DNA from: Albugo candida
Taxonomy: Eukaryota; Oomycota; Peronosporomycetes; Albuginales
NCBI GenBank assembly: GCA_040437565.1
Contig: JBDOQK010000008.1
Location: forward strand, 580,909 to 644,908
Direction of reading: 5' to 3'
DNA length: 64,000 nucleotides
Shown: one piece after another, positions 1 to 11,482 of the stretch
Layout of the letters: every line of letters begins with the position of its first letter
Numbering within the stretch: the first letter of the stretch is position 1
Notes under the pieces: generated by a model
What the model saw: only the letters and a program-made list of their open reading frames with translations
Told to the model about the DNA's origin: nothing
Database searches by the model: none
Made by a program: the position numbers and the translations under genes

Positions 1-130
1 GATCGTTGCGAGTATTTGTGCCGGTTCCGACTCTCAAATGTATTGTAGTATGCATTTTGAACAATCAATGTCCAAGTATTTATGAAGTAACGCAAAGAAC
101 TTTTGCGGCAAGCACACACATCGAATCGAA

Positions 131-1734
131 TTAAAACCACTCGACGGTGCTGGAGGTATCGAATCTTTCCTTCCGTAACCATCGACATTGTATGTATCCG
201 TATATAAGTCCAGGGGTGATTAGTGCAAGTGTCACATTTGCAGTCCATCTTGATGATAATGCGGTGTACAGCATAAAAGCTAGGACTGCAAGTTGCGGTA
301 TAGAAATCAAAACAAGCACAAAAATGTTCCCAGGCACCTTGTAAGGCCGAAGGACGATCGGAGCCGTTTGACGTAGCCGAATGGCGGCACAGATGACGAG
401 AATCTGAGTCGTGCATGTAAATGTGTTCATGACTGTAAATACTCTCATCGATTCTATCGGAAGGAATGGGCAAATGCACAGAATTGCAGAAACCAGCGCT
501 AAAATTGGTGCCTGCGTGAGCCGACTTTTGTTTGCAAAGATGGAAAGAAAAAGTTGATTTTCAGCCATCCCACAAAGCAAATATGTTTGTGAAAGTAAAC
601 GACCCATGATTTGGCCGCAATTTGTGCAAACAGACAAACAAAACGCGATAAGTCGTAAAGGGGTTGCCCCGATGCTTGAAGCGATGTCAGAAAATGCGAC
701 TGTGACGTATTCGGACCAATGCCATCGAGAGCTGATTGCGATTGCCATCGCCGGAACGGTGTAAATAATCATGCTCGCAACGAATGTGATCGAAATGGCT
801 TTTGGGAATGTTTTTCCCGGATGCAAAACACCGCTTCCAATGACCGAAATGGACTGGAAACCATTATAATTTTCCAGCAAGATTTCCAATAATGGCTTCC
901 ATTCAATGTCGTAATCTCCATATTGCATAAAACGACCTGATGTCGAGTCTATCGACCTATGCTGAAGCCGACTCTCTGTCAGTCTTTCGGGATATTTGAC
1001 GGAAGAAAATGCCCAAATAACATAGATAAAAAGTGATGCGAGGATAAGAATCAAGATATGAACAGCTATACCAGCAACGTGTCGCAATTTCAGCGCTACA
1101 GGCGCACCTGAAGCAACAACAAATAAAATTCTATATGCAAATGAAGTTGTGCTGCCCAACGGTGCGAGATGGAATGTTGCAAGAAGACTATGCAAGAAGA
1201 ACCGACTCATAAATACCACTTTTAGCGTGTCGGCGATCCAGGCGCAATATCCTATCTGAAAACCCCAAAAAGGCCCAAAAGCATTGAGAACCCATACGGT
1301 GAACCCTCCATCGTCTGGAAAAGCGGAGCATAATTCCATGACCATATAACTGTATGGAAGGGCAAGCGTAAGCCCAAAGACTGGGGACCCAAAGACTGGG
1401 GAAGCAATCCAAGTGACCATGGGACCCGCAAACCCCATTATTCGAATGGTTCCATTTATACCGCTGCAGACTTGAAGAAATGTAAGTGCTGTCACCGGTA
1501 CAGTCCCGAGTACGCGTCGGCTGTAGCGGTTGTGCGGAGCAATAGGTGGGAGGCTTTGAATTCCATACGGACGAATGGATTCTGATCTCTGAGAATCACA
1601 TTCGCTCAAAATGCTATGGAGCAAACACGAGAATTAAATGAGCTAGTTGTCCAATGCCGTCTCGTGTGAGGGCACGGAACGTACAAGAATGAAGGCTCAC
1701 TAGTAACAGTCTCGTGAATAGATGACGACTTCAT
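131..1734 (-). CDS. APC-superfamily amino acid/polyamine permease
   Basis: This is a multi-pass membrane transporter of the APC superfamily, closest in pattern to the plant/protist polyamine and cationic amino acid uptake group. The signature stretch NGFQSISVIGSGVLHPGKTF-PKA and the late loop RPYKVPG match that group, and about 11-12 hydrophobic segments are visible. The main exon (131-1613) has no ATG before the first membrane segment. I therefore infer a short 5' exon (1685-1734, starting MKSSSIHETVT) joined across a 71-nt intron (1614-1684, GTACGT...TAG), which keeps frame and gives about 510 aa. The long main-exon frame is directly visible; the first exon is inference. The gene diverges from the START-FYVE gene at 2664. 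The substrate cannot be told from sequence. Confidence 0.85.
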
Positions 1735-2663
1735 TGCCGCAATGTAAAACTTCTCGGCTCTGACTCACTACTTGGGTTTCACTCCGTGCGTTATATATTT
1801 GACTCAATTTTGCGCGTAGCCTGCTTATTCGCACCAGTTCCATTTATAAATCTGGTATTGGTTTCGATACTATGCTTCCGATTACATCACTACACTCGAC
1901 GCTTACTTTAATAGAAGGTTCTTTAACGGCTTGACTTGCATGCGACACACATGCGAGCGCGGCAGTTTTGTCAATGATACATTGTGAAACAGAACGGGAA
2001 AAAATTAATTTATATTATAAATAAGTGACACGGACAGAATTCATACTCAGTGTCAACTGTCCAACGGAGACAATTTCGTTTGCACCAGCAAACGTATTCG
2101 TGTCTATTACACTCAAATGCGTCAGATGGAATTGAGAAAGGACGCTTAGATGGAACCTGCATACGCGAGGACACAAACTTTTGTCCCATTACGTCACTTA
2201 AACAAAACACACGCACAAATTGTTTTCGGAATAATTCATCATCAGAATTTAGCAGTGTACGACACACGACAATCATGCCCGCATGCAACGCTGATTTTTT
2301 AAGAGCCAATTAGCGGTTCAATTCACTTGTCTCACCTTCACTCTGATCAGAAAAGAGGCAGAGTACCGTATATGAAAAAATCGTTCCCTAACAACTCCCT
2401 ACCCCGTCCCTTACCACTGCTTATTCCGTTCTTCTGACACTCAAAAACGTGCGCACTGTCTGCGCAAGTTTAACCAATCTTATGCTAATAAGAAACAAGT
2501 CAATTTCTCTGCTGTGGTGGAGAATTCTGTTAGTATAAGGTCCGATATCTGTATCAGTTGTAAAGCACCTCGATTAAATCTAACCAGAGCATAAACGATA
2601 GTGCGCGAGTCTGATTTTTGAGTGTAACGTCAACTGTTGTAGAAATCATTTACGTTTGCTTCG
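1735..2663. other. Intergenic region between divergent genes
   Basis: About 930 bases separate the APC permease from the START-FYVE gene. Short overlapping reading frames on both strands near 2010-2313 have no recognisable domain and mirror each other, so I do not call a gene. The region should hold both promoters. Confidence 0.5.
2646..2661 (+). promoter_or_regulatory. Possible oomycete initiator element
   Basis: The stretch TCATTTACGTTTGC lies directly upstream of the ATG at 2664. It resembles the TCATTY core of the oomycete transcription-start (Inr) element. Assignment is by motif likeness and position only. Confidence 0.3.
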
Positions 2664-4421
2664 ATGGAGCCAGATCAAAAAGAGACAATGGTTGCTCGGT
2701 CTACTCAAAGCACGCATGCACATGATGACATACCACTGCTCCATAGTGCGAATATAAAGCACGCATCTCTTCCAATACATCAATTGGATTCTGTTGAGAT
2801 AACAGAGACACAAAAACGGCTTTACAAAGAGGAAGCTCGGAATACTTTGGAGCAGGCAATTCATGGGTTTCGTCAATTCGAGCAGAAGGACTCAGAAGTG
2901 CTTGAAAGTTGGAAGCATATGCGACGAAAGCATGATGTCGATATCTACCGTCTTCGTCGTACGAGACGAAAAGCTCCTCCGGTTTTAGTTGCACACGGGA
3001 GCGCACTGGGGAACATGGACGATCTGATTTACGCAGAGTACACGGACACCACCGCGCAATTTCAGCATAAAAATGCGTTTGTGAGTCCCGAGTCGATGCA
3101 TGATAGTAAAGTTCTGTGCAACATCGAAACAAGAGAAGACACGCAAAGTAACAATAATGTGTATCGATATTTGGGTATCAAGTGGGCACTCAGTCGCGCT
3201 TTCTTGCCTGGAATGAATTGGATTGTGAAAGCTCGTGATTGGTTATTTTGGGAAGCAGTGGGTGTCACGATCGTACCAGATTTTATGAATAAGCAAAATG
3301 CCCCAATCCGCGTCGGTTACCACATAATGCGGCCGTGTGAGTTAAGGAGTGTCCCACCGTTTCCTACTGCAATGCGGGGACGCTTAGGACTCGTTAATAT
3401 TTATTATCAGAGTTCTCCTGGCGTCATTCGAGTGTATAGTCAAGCATCTATCGATTTCGCGGGGGAGGTTGCGAGCGAGCAGTTTGCAGTAGGGATGACC
3501 ATGGCTTCTGTGACGCGAGTGTTTGCTGCATTACAATATGCGGAAACTTTGAAACTCACAACATTTTCCAATGATGTCGTAAACCTTCATCCAAGCCCAA
3601 TAGATACACGTACCAATCGTGCCGAATCATGGAATCCGGCACAGTGCACCTTGTGCCAACGGGAAGTTGGTACAGCATTACAGAAACTCACAAAAAGTAT
3701 CAAAGCGTGTGGAATATGTGGATCACTTGTTTGTGCCAAATGCCGGGTACATAAGAAAATCCTTACTGCACATGGAAAAGAATCCATTCGATGCTGCCAA
3801 CAATGTCTCTTGTCATCAAAAATGGTCGTGGCTTGTTCGGAATCCAGTCAAAGTTCGACTTTCTGGGAACCCTCTGGAAGCTTCTCATCGGTATCAGCGT
3901 CTGCTCGCATTCGCGCTAACTCCAGTCAATGTGTCGGATCAGACCCGGTGGAGGAAAATCATCGATCTCAGCGCTCACCTTCGGATGCAGGAATCGGGCT
4001 CAAGATTCCCACTCAACGACAAAATCTAGGTCCCGATGACAGGAATGGAGATTCTCAAAGTTTGTCACAAAGCGTGGATGTTTTTTCCTCAGAGCTGCCA
4101 ACTGCCAATAAATTGGATGATCGAGCTGTCGTGGCTCATACACTTTCGACCACTTCATGCAAGAGTTTATCGGACTTGCAAAAACTTCGAAAGGAGTTAC
4201 GAACATCATCAATAAATGAAGGCAGTCAGACCAGCGTAGAAACCTGTGAAGAGGAGTGGGAAACTATCGTTCCATATAATTCCGTGAATCCTGTTGTCGA
4301 TACGGGTGTCAATGTCTCGCCTTATCAAGTGCACTTGTATGAGAAAATGATTGCGCTTCAGCATGCGGCTGAGACTGCGTACAAGCTTACACAGGCCACT
4401 CAGGATAAGATGAAGTATTAG
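2664..4421 (+). CDS. START-like lipid-binding domain protein with FYVE-type zinc finger
   Basis: This 585-aa protein belongs to the START-FYVE family that is greatly expanded in oomycetes. Residues about 60-310 form a START-like domain; the conserved stretches RYLGIKWAL, RDWLFWEAVG, GYHIMRPCEL and GLVNIYYQ are visible. A zinc finger follows with four CxxC pairs (CTLC at residue 328, CGIC, CAKC and CQQC near 381), which is FYVE-like although no canonical RRHHCR core is present. The C-terminal 200 residues are Ser-rich and low complexity, ending in a helix LYEKMIALQHAAETAYKLTQ. It has a clear paralogue at 29745-31511 with the same order and tail. A role in binding phosphoinositide-rich endosomal membranes and moving lipid is family-level inference. 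It is an intact single exon. Confidence 0.85.
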   Translation: MEPDQKETMVARSTQSTHAHDDIPLLHSANIKHASLPIHQLDSVEITETQKRLYKEEARNTLEQAIHGFRQFEQKDSEVLESWKHMRRKHDVDIYRLRRTRRKAPPVLVAHGSALGNMDDLIYAEYTDTTAQFQHKNAFVSPESMHDSKVLCNIETREDTQSNNNVYRYLGIKWALSRAFLPGMNWIVKARDWLFWEAVGVTIVPDFMNKQNAPIRVGYHIMRPCELRSVPPFPTAMRGRLGLVNIYYQSSPGVIRVYSQASIDFAGEVASEQFAVGMTMASVTRVFAALQYAETLKLTTFSNDVVNLHPSPIDTRTNRAESWNPAQCTLCQREVGTALQKLTKSIKACGICGSLVCAKCRVHKKILTAHGKESIRCCQQCLLSSKMVVACSESSQSSTFWEPSGSFSSVSASARIRANSSQCVGSDPVEENHRSQRSPSDAGIGLKIPTQRQNLGPDDRNGDSQSLSQSVDVFSSELPTANKLDDRAVVAHTLSTTSCKSLSDLQKLRKELRTSSINEGSQTSVETCEEEWETIVPYNSVNPVVDTGVNVSPYQVHLYEKMIALQHAAETAYKLTQATQDKMKY

Positions 4422-4969
4422 ATTTCGCTCGCTCTGAAGCTTCTATTTTACTCTGTTAATTTAAGCCATCACCTTAGAATAGTGTCATTAGATCTTTGTA
4501 TTTTATATAACTTGGTTAAAATGGAATTTTTTTGGGATTGACTCTAATTAGTAACAGAGTCGAGTATCGGCAATGATAGTTGAAAACGCTATTGTCTTGT
4601 GTCCCACTTTTGTCACGTTCAAATCCTATCAATTTCTAACGTCACAAGCAAAAATCTCTTTTTTGGTCGCATGCAGAGGCATACAGAGATATGACCGAAT
4701 TACTCTAAAACACGCAATGGTCTGAGATACCATAATCAAAGAAAAATGTAACATTAATGCGTACACTGCGTCGAAAAGACTAATCTCGATTTTCGCGGTA
4801 TAAATTCTATGTGTGAATCCCGCATCAAATAAAGCATAGACAGGTGTGCAGACTGATTCCGATTATGTAACTCGGCAGGGCGTTTTTAATGCTTTCGATC
4901 TCGTAAGTGTGTATATCTCAACACTGGTGTTTCGAGTGATTTTGCACGCGACGTAGCAAGAGCTCAAAA
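4422..4969. other. Intergenic region between convergent genes
   Basis: This AT-rich 3' flank is shared by two convergent genes. I see no convincing reading frame, RNA gene or repeat. Confidence 0.5.
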
Positions 4970-6052
4970 TTAAATTTCAGAATGAGCTGACACTCGTTTA
5001 AGATTCGCCCGAAGCAGTGTCCAAATGCGACACTTTTTCAATGCGTTCGCAAGCGGAGTCTCTTTTTTGAGCGCTTGCATCCATATATGCGCTATCTCGC
5101 GTATTTCCTGTACGCTTGAAGTTCTTGATACGTTATCGCACTTTTCTAGTAAAAGTGCGTATTCTTTGCGCAACATCAAATGTAGGATCTGATTTGCAAA
5201 AATTTTTGATTCAAGTACGTGTGGGATGGACCATTGCATCAAACCTTTCGCTGTCTTTTGAGCCTCCCAATAATCGCGTTCTGCAGAGTCGAATTCAGCC
5301 AATAAACTCCACAAATCGCCTCGAAGGACCAAAGCTTCTACAAGCATGATTTGTGAACCACCACGGAGTTGATGCTCCACAGCATCATTACATACTTCAA
5401 TCGCACTTTGTCGAATCGATGGTTCATTTTTTGCCTTTGCCAGTTGCAGTATGCTATCACTGCAGGATATCGCCATTCGATGTGCAAGTTCATCAGTAGA
5501 TAGAGGATCTGGGCTGTTGGATTTTGTAATTTCGGGAGACTCTAAAGGTTGGACTTGCGGAGAATTGCTTATCCAGTTGTACCTTTTATAAACTTGTGAA
5601 ACATAACAGCACATAATGACCAAGAGGATCAGTCGGTAGTAAAATTGCAAGTTTCTTTCTTTTTGATATTGCTTGGTGATTTGCGGATGGGCTAATGAAT
5701 CAATACAGCAGCCGTACGTTTTGATCCACGCCTGATTAGCAGCATGATACCGAGCAACCCATCGCTGCTTATCAGAAAGTGACGACCAAAATCGTGTGTC
5801 TTCTGATCCAAAACGAACTTTACTAGCTTTTCCATTCGAAAGCTTCATTTCAGTGTTGGTGGATTTCGTGTTTCCATACATAGGCGTTACTTTTCGCATA
5901 TCAGGACATATGTTGAAATCAAAAGTAGTGTCATCTTCGCTTTCCAGAGGTTCGGAGTTGACACTTTCATCCTGGGAGGGATAATAATCACTATCTTCAT
6001 CACTCTGAGTATCCGAATCCTCTGGATGAAATGTCTGGTTATGTGCCTCCAT
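4970..6052 (-). CDS. Single-pass membrane protein of unknown function with helical TPR-like C-terminus
   Basis: I do not recognise the family of this 360-aa protein. Residues 1-50 are very acidic (DSDTQSDEDSDYYPSQDES), a charged region follows, and one hydrophobic segment lies at about residues 138-154 (YYRLILLVIMCCYVSQVY). Residues 200-350 are predicted by eye to be helical and resemble degenerate TPR or DnaJ-partner repeats, for example ALVLRGDLWSLLAEFDSAER. With no signal peptide, it is probably a tail- or mid-anchored protein with both ends soluble. It starts at a clear ATG and has no apparent intron. The coding call is firm, the function unknown. Confidence 0.7.
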   Translation of the reverse strand: MEAHNQTFHPEDSDTQSDEDSDYYPSQDESVNSEPLESEDDTTFDFNICPDMRKVTPMYGNTKSTNTEMKLSNGKASKVRFGSEDTRFWSSLSDKQRWVARYHAANQAWIKTYGCCIDSLAHPQITKQYQKERNLQFYYRLILLVIMCCYVSQVYKRYNWISNSPQVQPLESPEITKSNSPDPLSTDELAHRMAISCSDSILQLAKAKNEPSIRQSAIEVCNDAVEHQLRGGSQIMLVEALVLRGDLWSLLAEFDSAERDYWEAQKTAKGLMQWSIPHVLESKIFANQILHLMLRKEYALLLEKCDNVSRTSSVQEIREIAHIWMQALKKETPLANALKKCRIWTLLRANLKRVSAHSEI

Positions 6053-6577
6053 CTATCCAAGACAATTATGTGGGCACACTATAGCAGTGATAAGTATACG
6101 CATACTTATTACTTGGCGGTTGCTCGTACATCAAATTATGTCGTGCTTCAATCGGATCAGAATGTTGAAGGATTTGCTGCAGAACAAAGAGATCAACACA
6201 TATCGTTGCTGTTTGGTGAGTAGTTATGTATGAACAAAACGATCTTCCCCACACGGTAACTAGAGATTACCTAATAAAAAAAGGTTGCATCTGAAAATGT
6301 TGAATAGAACATGGTCATGTGCGGAATCAAATTCAGAATTTTTTTGTATAATATTCTAGAACACAACGTTAATGAATGCGGTGGAAATACATCAAATACG
6401 AGATAGTTGTATGACAGACATGTACGTGAAGCATATGTATATCATTGTATAGGGAAAGTGCCTTCTAGCCCTATAGTGCAGCCAAGGGTTGATGTCACGA
6501 ATCGATGTAATGTGTTGACTGATACCGATTGCCCTATTATACCCCACAAATATTCCATTGAATTCCAAACTCGAAAC
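6053..6577. other. Intergenic region
   Basis: About 525 bases lie between two minus-strand genes. The short frames here have no conserved features. It should contain the promoter of the 4970-6052 gene and the 3' end of the RING gene. Confidence 0.45.
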
Positions 6578-7516
6578 TCACTGACGTTTCAAACTGACAG
6601 ATGCACGACACTCTGGACACGTGGCGCTTTGTCGAAACCATGACATGATGCAATTCTCATGGAATATATGCCCACACGGACTTCGAACGGAATGAGATCG
6701 TTCTCTCATGTAAATAACAGCGGATGGAAGAGGCTTCTTGCATGGATCATTCCTATCTTTTTCCTTGACAAATGCTGTAGTGGATTCAATAGAGAGCAAA
6801 CTTTCCAAGCAAATGCTGCATTGTTGATCCATATATCTAGGTAGTAACACCTCGATGTCTTCTAAGCTCATAATAGCGCTCGTATAAGCGTAGCTTGCCT
6901 CCAGAATTTTAGTCTCTGGAACCGCAAGGAATTCACATACGAGCATATGCAATTGCCTGATTTCACCATTGATTTGTCTCAAAAGAACGTGCGTCTCAAC
7001 AGCGATGGATGGTAGAATAAGTTCCATCGAGTTCCATAACTCTGCTATAAATCCTTCAAAATAGCATCGATTCTGGTTCATCACATAGCAGTTATCATGT
7101 ACCACAAACGCCGAGTTGAGATTAGTAAAGTGATTCATCACCGCATATAATGCCCTTACAAACGCTCCATAGGGAGTAAACATTTGATAATGCCCAACAA
7201 GTATCTCACGAATTGCAGGCGAATTTAAAATGCTCCTAGCAATTGTGATGAACTGATGAAACTTTACATGACTGACCACAATACTCCAGGATAAATGTGA
7301 TTTACCAGACAAATGAGTCTCAGAAACCGTGTGTCCGACTGGGTGAACTACAATGTTCATCACAACTCTGTACAAAATATTCTGTCCAACGCATAGGATC
7401 CGAGCATAAGGATGAAACTTGGACGTGGTTGGCAATCGTTCCTTACTAACCCGTTGCATTCGACGCTCAGTGGCCAATCCACTGAGCGCACTCGAGCTAA
7501 TTTCATTAAGTAACAT
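6578..7516 (-). CDS. RING-H2 finger protein, probable E3 ubiquitin ligase
   Basis: The C-terminal 85 residues carry a C3H2C3 RING-H2 domain: CSICLES near residue 233, then a long loop of about 40 residues, CGHIFHENC, SWF and CPEC. The expected zinc ligands are all present, so E2 recruitment and ubiquitin ligase activity are likely (family knowledge). The long insert between the second and third ligand pairs is unusual. The N-terminal 225 residues look helical and match no family I recognise. The chosen ATG at 7516 follows an in-frame stop about 50 nt upstream. A 96-codon frame ending just upstream (7506-7796) might be part of an extra exon, but no splice junction is convincing. The protein is 312 aa as called. 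Confidence 0.8.
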   Translation of the reverse strand: MLLNEISSSALSGLATERRMQRVSKERLPTTSKFHPYARILCVGQNILYRVVMNIVVHPVGHTVSETHLSGKSHLSWSIVVSHVKFHQFITIARSILNSPAIREILVGHYQMFTPYGAFVRALYAVMNHFTNLNSAFVVHDNCYVMNQNRCYFEGFIAELWNSMELILPSIAVETHVLLRQINGEIRQLHMLVCEFLAVPETKILEASYAYTSAIMSLEDIEVLLPRYMDQQCSICLESLLSIESTTAFVKEKDRNDPCKKPLPSAVIYMRERSHSVRSPCGHIFHENCIMSWFRQSATCPECRASVSLKRQ

Positions 7517-8009
7517 GAAGCGATTGTTTGGATGAGAATGAACGATCAGGTGTGCCTTTTAGCTTCGATATTGACTTTAGCTGCTGGAGGAAAATCGTAA
7601 AATGAACTTTGATCAAAAGTCTTCTACTGAGATAGTTGTCTAGGGTTACATGTTGCAGCAGGATGAAAGATGTGTGTAAAGGAGCGATGTGTGTACGTGT
7701 ACAAAATATCTCCATACTGTACAACTTTTTTCTTAGCAGAATAAACAGCAAATGATGAAAAGTATAAGGCAAACATGTGATCTTAGAACATAGCATTACT
7801 CTTGTAATGGCTCAGATGTGACCACTAGCGACCTGCAATGACATAATTCCGCACACTCTTTTGGAAGCATGGAGCTTAATCAACCGTTTTATTCAAGGGA
7901 CACATTCAATCTTGTACTTTTTTCAACAGACACAAAAGCAACTCGTGGAAATTTAATTACGGGAGCTAGCCCTAACCAGACACTCCAGTCCCAATAAAGT
8001 CATTCAGAT
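7517..8009. other. Intergenic region
   Basis: This stretch lies upstream of the RING gene. It contains a frame (7506-7796) rich in aromatic and basic residues without domain features. Nothing else is supported. Confidence 0.4.
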
Positions 8010-8571
8010 TCTGAATGAATGTCGAAAGCTACTCGGACATTAAGATTTACGGATCTGAGAGTGGTTGCAAGGCATTGTACATTCGCATTGCACGAAAGTG
8101 AACTCGCCCAATGAAAAACTCAACTTTCTTGCATTTTTTATTTAGCCAGCTCGCGCACACTCGAAATCATAAGTAATGATCAGAGCTCATAAAAGCAGCA
8201 ATCGCATACACGAACGGAATCGTTGATACCAAACTCGGGANNNNNNNNNNNNNNNNNNNNNNNNNNNNNNNNNNNNNNNNNNNNNNNNNNNNNNNNNNNN
8301 NNNNNNNNNNNNNNNNNNNNNNNNNNNNNNNNNNNNNNNNTCTGAATGAATGTCGAAAGCTACTCGGACATTAAGATTTACGGATCTGAGAGTGGTTGCA
8401 AGGCATTGTACATTCGCATTGCACGAAAGTGAACTCGCCCAATGAAAAACTCAACTTTCTTGCATTTTTTATTTAGCCAGCTCGCGCACACTCGAAATCA
8501 TAAGGAATGATCAGAGCTCATAAAAGCAGCAATCGCATACACGAACGGAATCGTTGATACCAAACTCGGGA
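8010..8571. repeat. Unmerged contig overlap flanking N gap (lipase 3' end)
   Basis: The 231 bases at 8010-8240 recur at 8341-8571 with one visible difference, on either side of the 100-N run at 8241-8340. The left copy holds only the last codons of the lipase gene. The pattern indicates an assembly duplication, not a second gene. Confidence 0.85.
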
Positions 8572-11333
8572 ATCGACTTCCGTTTGCTTGAGCAACCGTC
8601 ACAGACAAGTGCACCACACCGCTGACAATTGTGTTGATCTCGATTTTGTTGCGCCTCACTGGACGATGTCGAGTTCCAGGTGAATGGTGCGTCACAACAC
8701 ATACACCTTGTCTTCGTACCGAATGGGACCCATTCAGGTAATTTTGGATCAATACGTCGACTATCGCGTACAATTCGTAATGCTGATAGATAATTGCGAC
8801 CCAAATGATCACTAAGCATGTTTTGAAACACGGGTATGTGACTGAGTGCCCAGCATTGACGATCAACGAGAACAGCCTCGTAGATACCCCTACAAAAATA
8901 GATATGGATCACATTTCCCGGAATGTATAATTCTTTTGGATCGACTTGTAATACATTGTGCAGTTCTTCCTCCACTTTCTTTTCATCTTTCAGTGCTGCA
9001 ACGGTGCTTGATGGCGATACGCTTGCGTTCTCGAACTCGTCGATCAGATTGTTCCTTGTCAACGACCATTCAATCGATCGTCCTTTATCTAGTTTCTCCG
9101 AATCGGTTTGCACCTGATCTGACAAAGAGTTGTTTGTGACTGCAGTTACCCGACCGCGCTGCTGAGCTGCTTGTGCTTGTGCCCATGCCCTTCTTCGTGG
9201 AGCCCATAATGTCTTCACGCGATCTTTTATCGCCTCCAGATCCTCGGAGGCTGAATCTCGCCAGCATCCGCTAAACTCTTTCAACTTCTCAACAAGTTTG
9301 ATGATATTGGACGCTTTTGCTCGTGGAACAAAATCATCTCGCAATACGATGGAATGCACGAATGTCACAGAACTATTTGCGATGTGAAGATTCACACAAG
9401 CCGGTACTGCATATGCAAAACACTCCAGGTCCTTAAACTCCTTTTGCAACATCACAGCCAACAGCGCAGCACATCCAGCGCCGAGTGAATGACCCGAGAG
9501 CACCAACTTGTAACCCTTTTGATGTAAAATTCGCAACGATGGCACAATGCGTTCTCTGATCCAAAGCGCAGCATTTAACATCCCATTATGCGCAAAAGAA
9601 TCCACAAATCCACGAGGCTTACAAGTGCTGTCGTCTTCCATCGATTCTTCAGTACACGATCCTTGCTCGACACTTTCCAACTTGAAGTCCTCGGGATGTG
9701 CCTGGATATCGGTCAAAAGATCTTGCACAGATTTAGACCCACGAATAAGAACCACAGCCACATTCTGTTCTTTATTTCCGACCAACGCGAAGGATGGGTG
9801 GCGTACATCTTGATCCTGAATGTGAGCATATATCAAGGAAAACTTTTGCAGGCGACAGAGACGCTGGATATCCATCACATCCGTCTCATATATTGCATGC
9901 AGCGCCAGCGGTGCATAACGAAGCAGATGATGGAGTAGTTCGTCGGAAACATGGGGACAATCAGCATGCGCTTGCTTCTCAGCATCGGGATTGGCTCCAC
10001 GATCTCCACGATTCATGGCCATGAAATAGTACGTTCCAAGTGCCGCGTCTTGGAATCCCAAATCATCAATATCGCCAATCAATCCTTTTAGAGTTGCAAA
10101 CGATTGCAAAAACTCATTACGTAAAATGAAACCCAACAAGCCCGCGCGTCCATGCTTACGAACAAAATCGGCACTCACAACAGCAAATTTTGCCGTCGCA
10201 CCAATTGGTGCAGCTTTAGCGGCTGCCAACGCTCCACCAGCTGCTCGCCACAACTTGTCTAACGTCGTGTCCTGCTGATTACTAGTGTACGGTATCAATT
10301 CACCATGAAGGAAATCTTCTACGCGTTGACAGCGCCATTGTGTGTGCTCCTGATCTACTTTTTTATCCAACAAAAGCGCGCAATTTTTGCATACTCTAGA
10401 TGCTACCGTTTGGTTGAAAACTTTCAACACCCTCGTCTCCGGCAAATCGTCACGACAAAAAGAAGCATTACAGTGTCCGCATTGGTACTGAAATCGATGT
10501 ATCCCGAAATTTAGCTTGCAAGCCTGACACGACTTTGATACGACAGCTTCTGGAGGTGATACAAGTCTCTGATCAGCTTTTTCGCAGCATCTTACAAGAG
10601 ATCGTTCCGTATCAGACAAATGGGAAAAGCGGATTGATAACGGAGAGGATGCTTTTGATGCGGCAGTATTCATGGAAACGGAAAGTCTTGACACCGCTGG
10701 AGTATCTGAATGCAATGCCGCTGAAGTGACGGCATGAGCGCTATCAAAAGCAAGCATGGAGACCTCGCGTATTGATTGGCCGGCGATTCCAAGAACTGAT
10801 CCTGGAAGAGAAAAAGCGGATTTCAGAAATCCTTTTCCTGGTAAATCTCCCTTTAATGTCGCGGACGGATTTTCCGTACTCGTCGGCATGGAATCGTTGA
10901 GTTTTATTGTATCCGCATTCTTCATGGATTCACATTTCTCATCGTTTCTTGGGACGGTGATTGATGAAGAAATCTTCATGTCTGTTTTCTCGTCTTGACC
11001 TTGATATCCTATTGTATCCTTGAGTTGTCCTATCCAAACGCGACTCCGCACGACCGAATTATTCTTCATTTCAGCAAAAGGATCCGTAAATGATGCACTG
11101 TAGAGCCAGCCTTCTTCGTCGTAGTCTTCGGACTTGAAAATGTGCCAGTCATAATCAGGAAAATTATCTGGTGCTTTAGTTGCTGCCCGCTCCGACGTGC
11201 TCCATTGAGGCGGATCCTTCGCAGAAAGACGAGAAGACCAGCCCTATACATACAAGAATGAAAAAATGAATAAGGAGATATTTGTACTCGATACCAAGAT
11301 TGGGTACCATCGCTGATTCTCAATTATTTCCAT
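8511..11333 (-). CDS. Class 3 lipase with N-terminal DysF motif and two FYVE-type fingers
   Basis: A 51-nt intron (11244-11294) joins a short first exon (11295-11333) in frame to the long exon, giving 923 aa. The spliced N-terminus (residues 1-65) reads ENQRWYPIL-GWSSRL, then FPDYDWHIFKSEDYD and EEGWLYSASF. This is the paired-tryptophan pattern of DysF (dysferlin/peroxin/TECPR1) domains. A FYVE-like finger follows (CQAC, CGHC, CKNC; residues about 252-301), then a lipase_3 domain with the nucleophile elbow GHSLGAG (Ser about 599) and the likely acid in RDDFVPR. A second finger closes the protein (CMCC, CQRC, CDGC, CDCC; about 860-920). Such lipases resemble sn-1-specific diacylglycerol lipases. 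Membrane-targeted acylglycerol or phospholipid hydrolysis is inferred. The extreme 3' end is duplicated by the nearby gap. Confidence 0.88.
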
Positions 11334-11482
11334 CTCGACAAGTTTGGAAGAGTATGTTCATGAGACATGGAAAACAGACAGCACAAGTCAAAGGGCTTTT
11401 ATTAGCACAATTACTATAGGAAGCACGATACATTCACTACACATCAAAAATTACAACAAATGCCAAAAAAACAGCGCCACAT

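Noticed and set aside
2010-2313. Overlapping small frames on both strands upstream of the START-FYVE gene
   Set aside because: They mirror each other, have no domain features and lie where promoters are expected.
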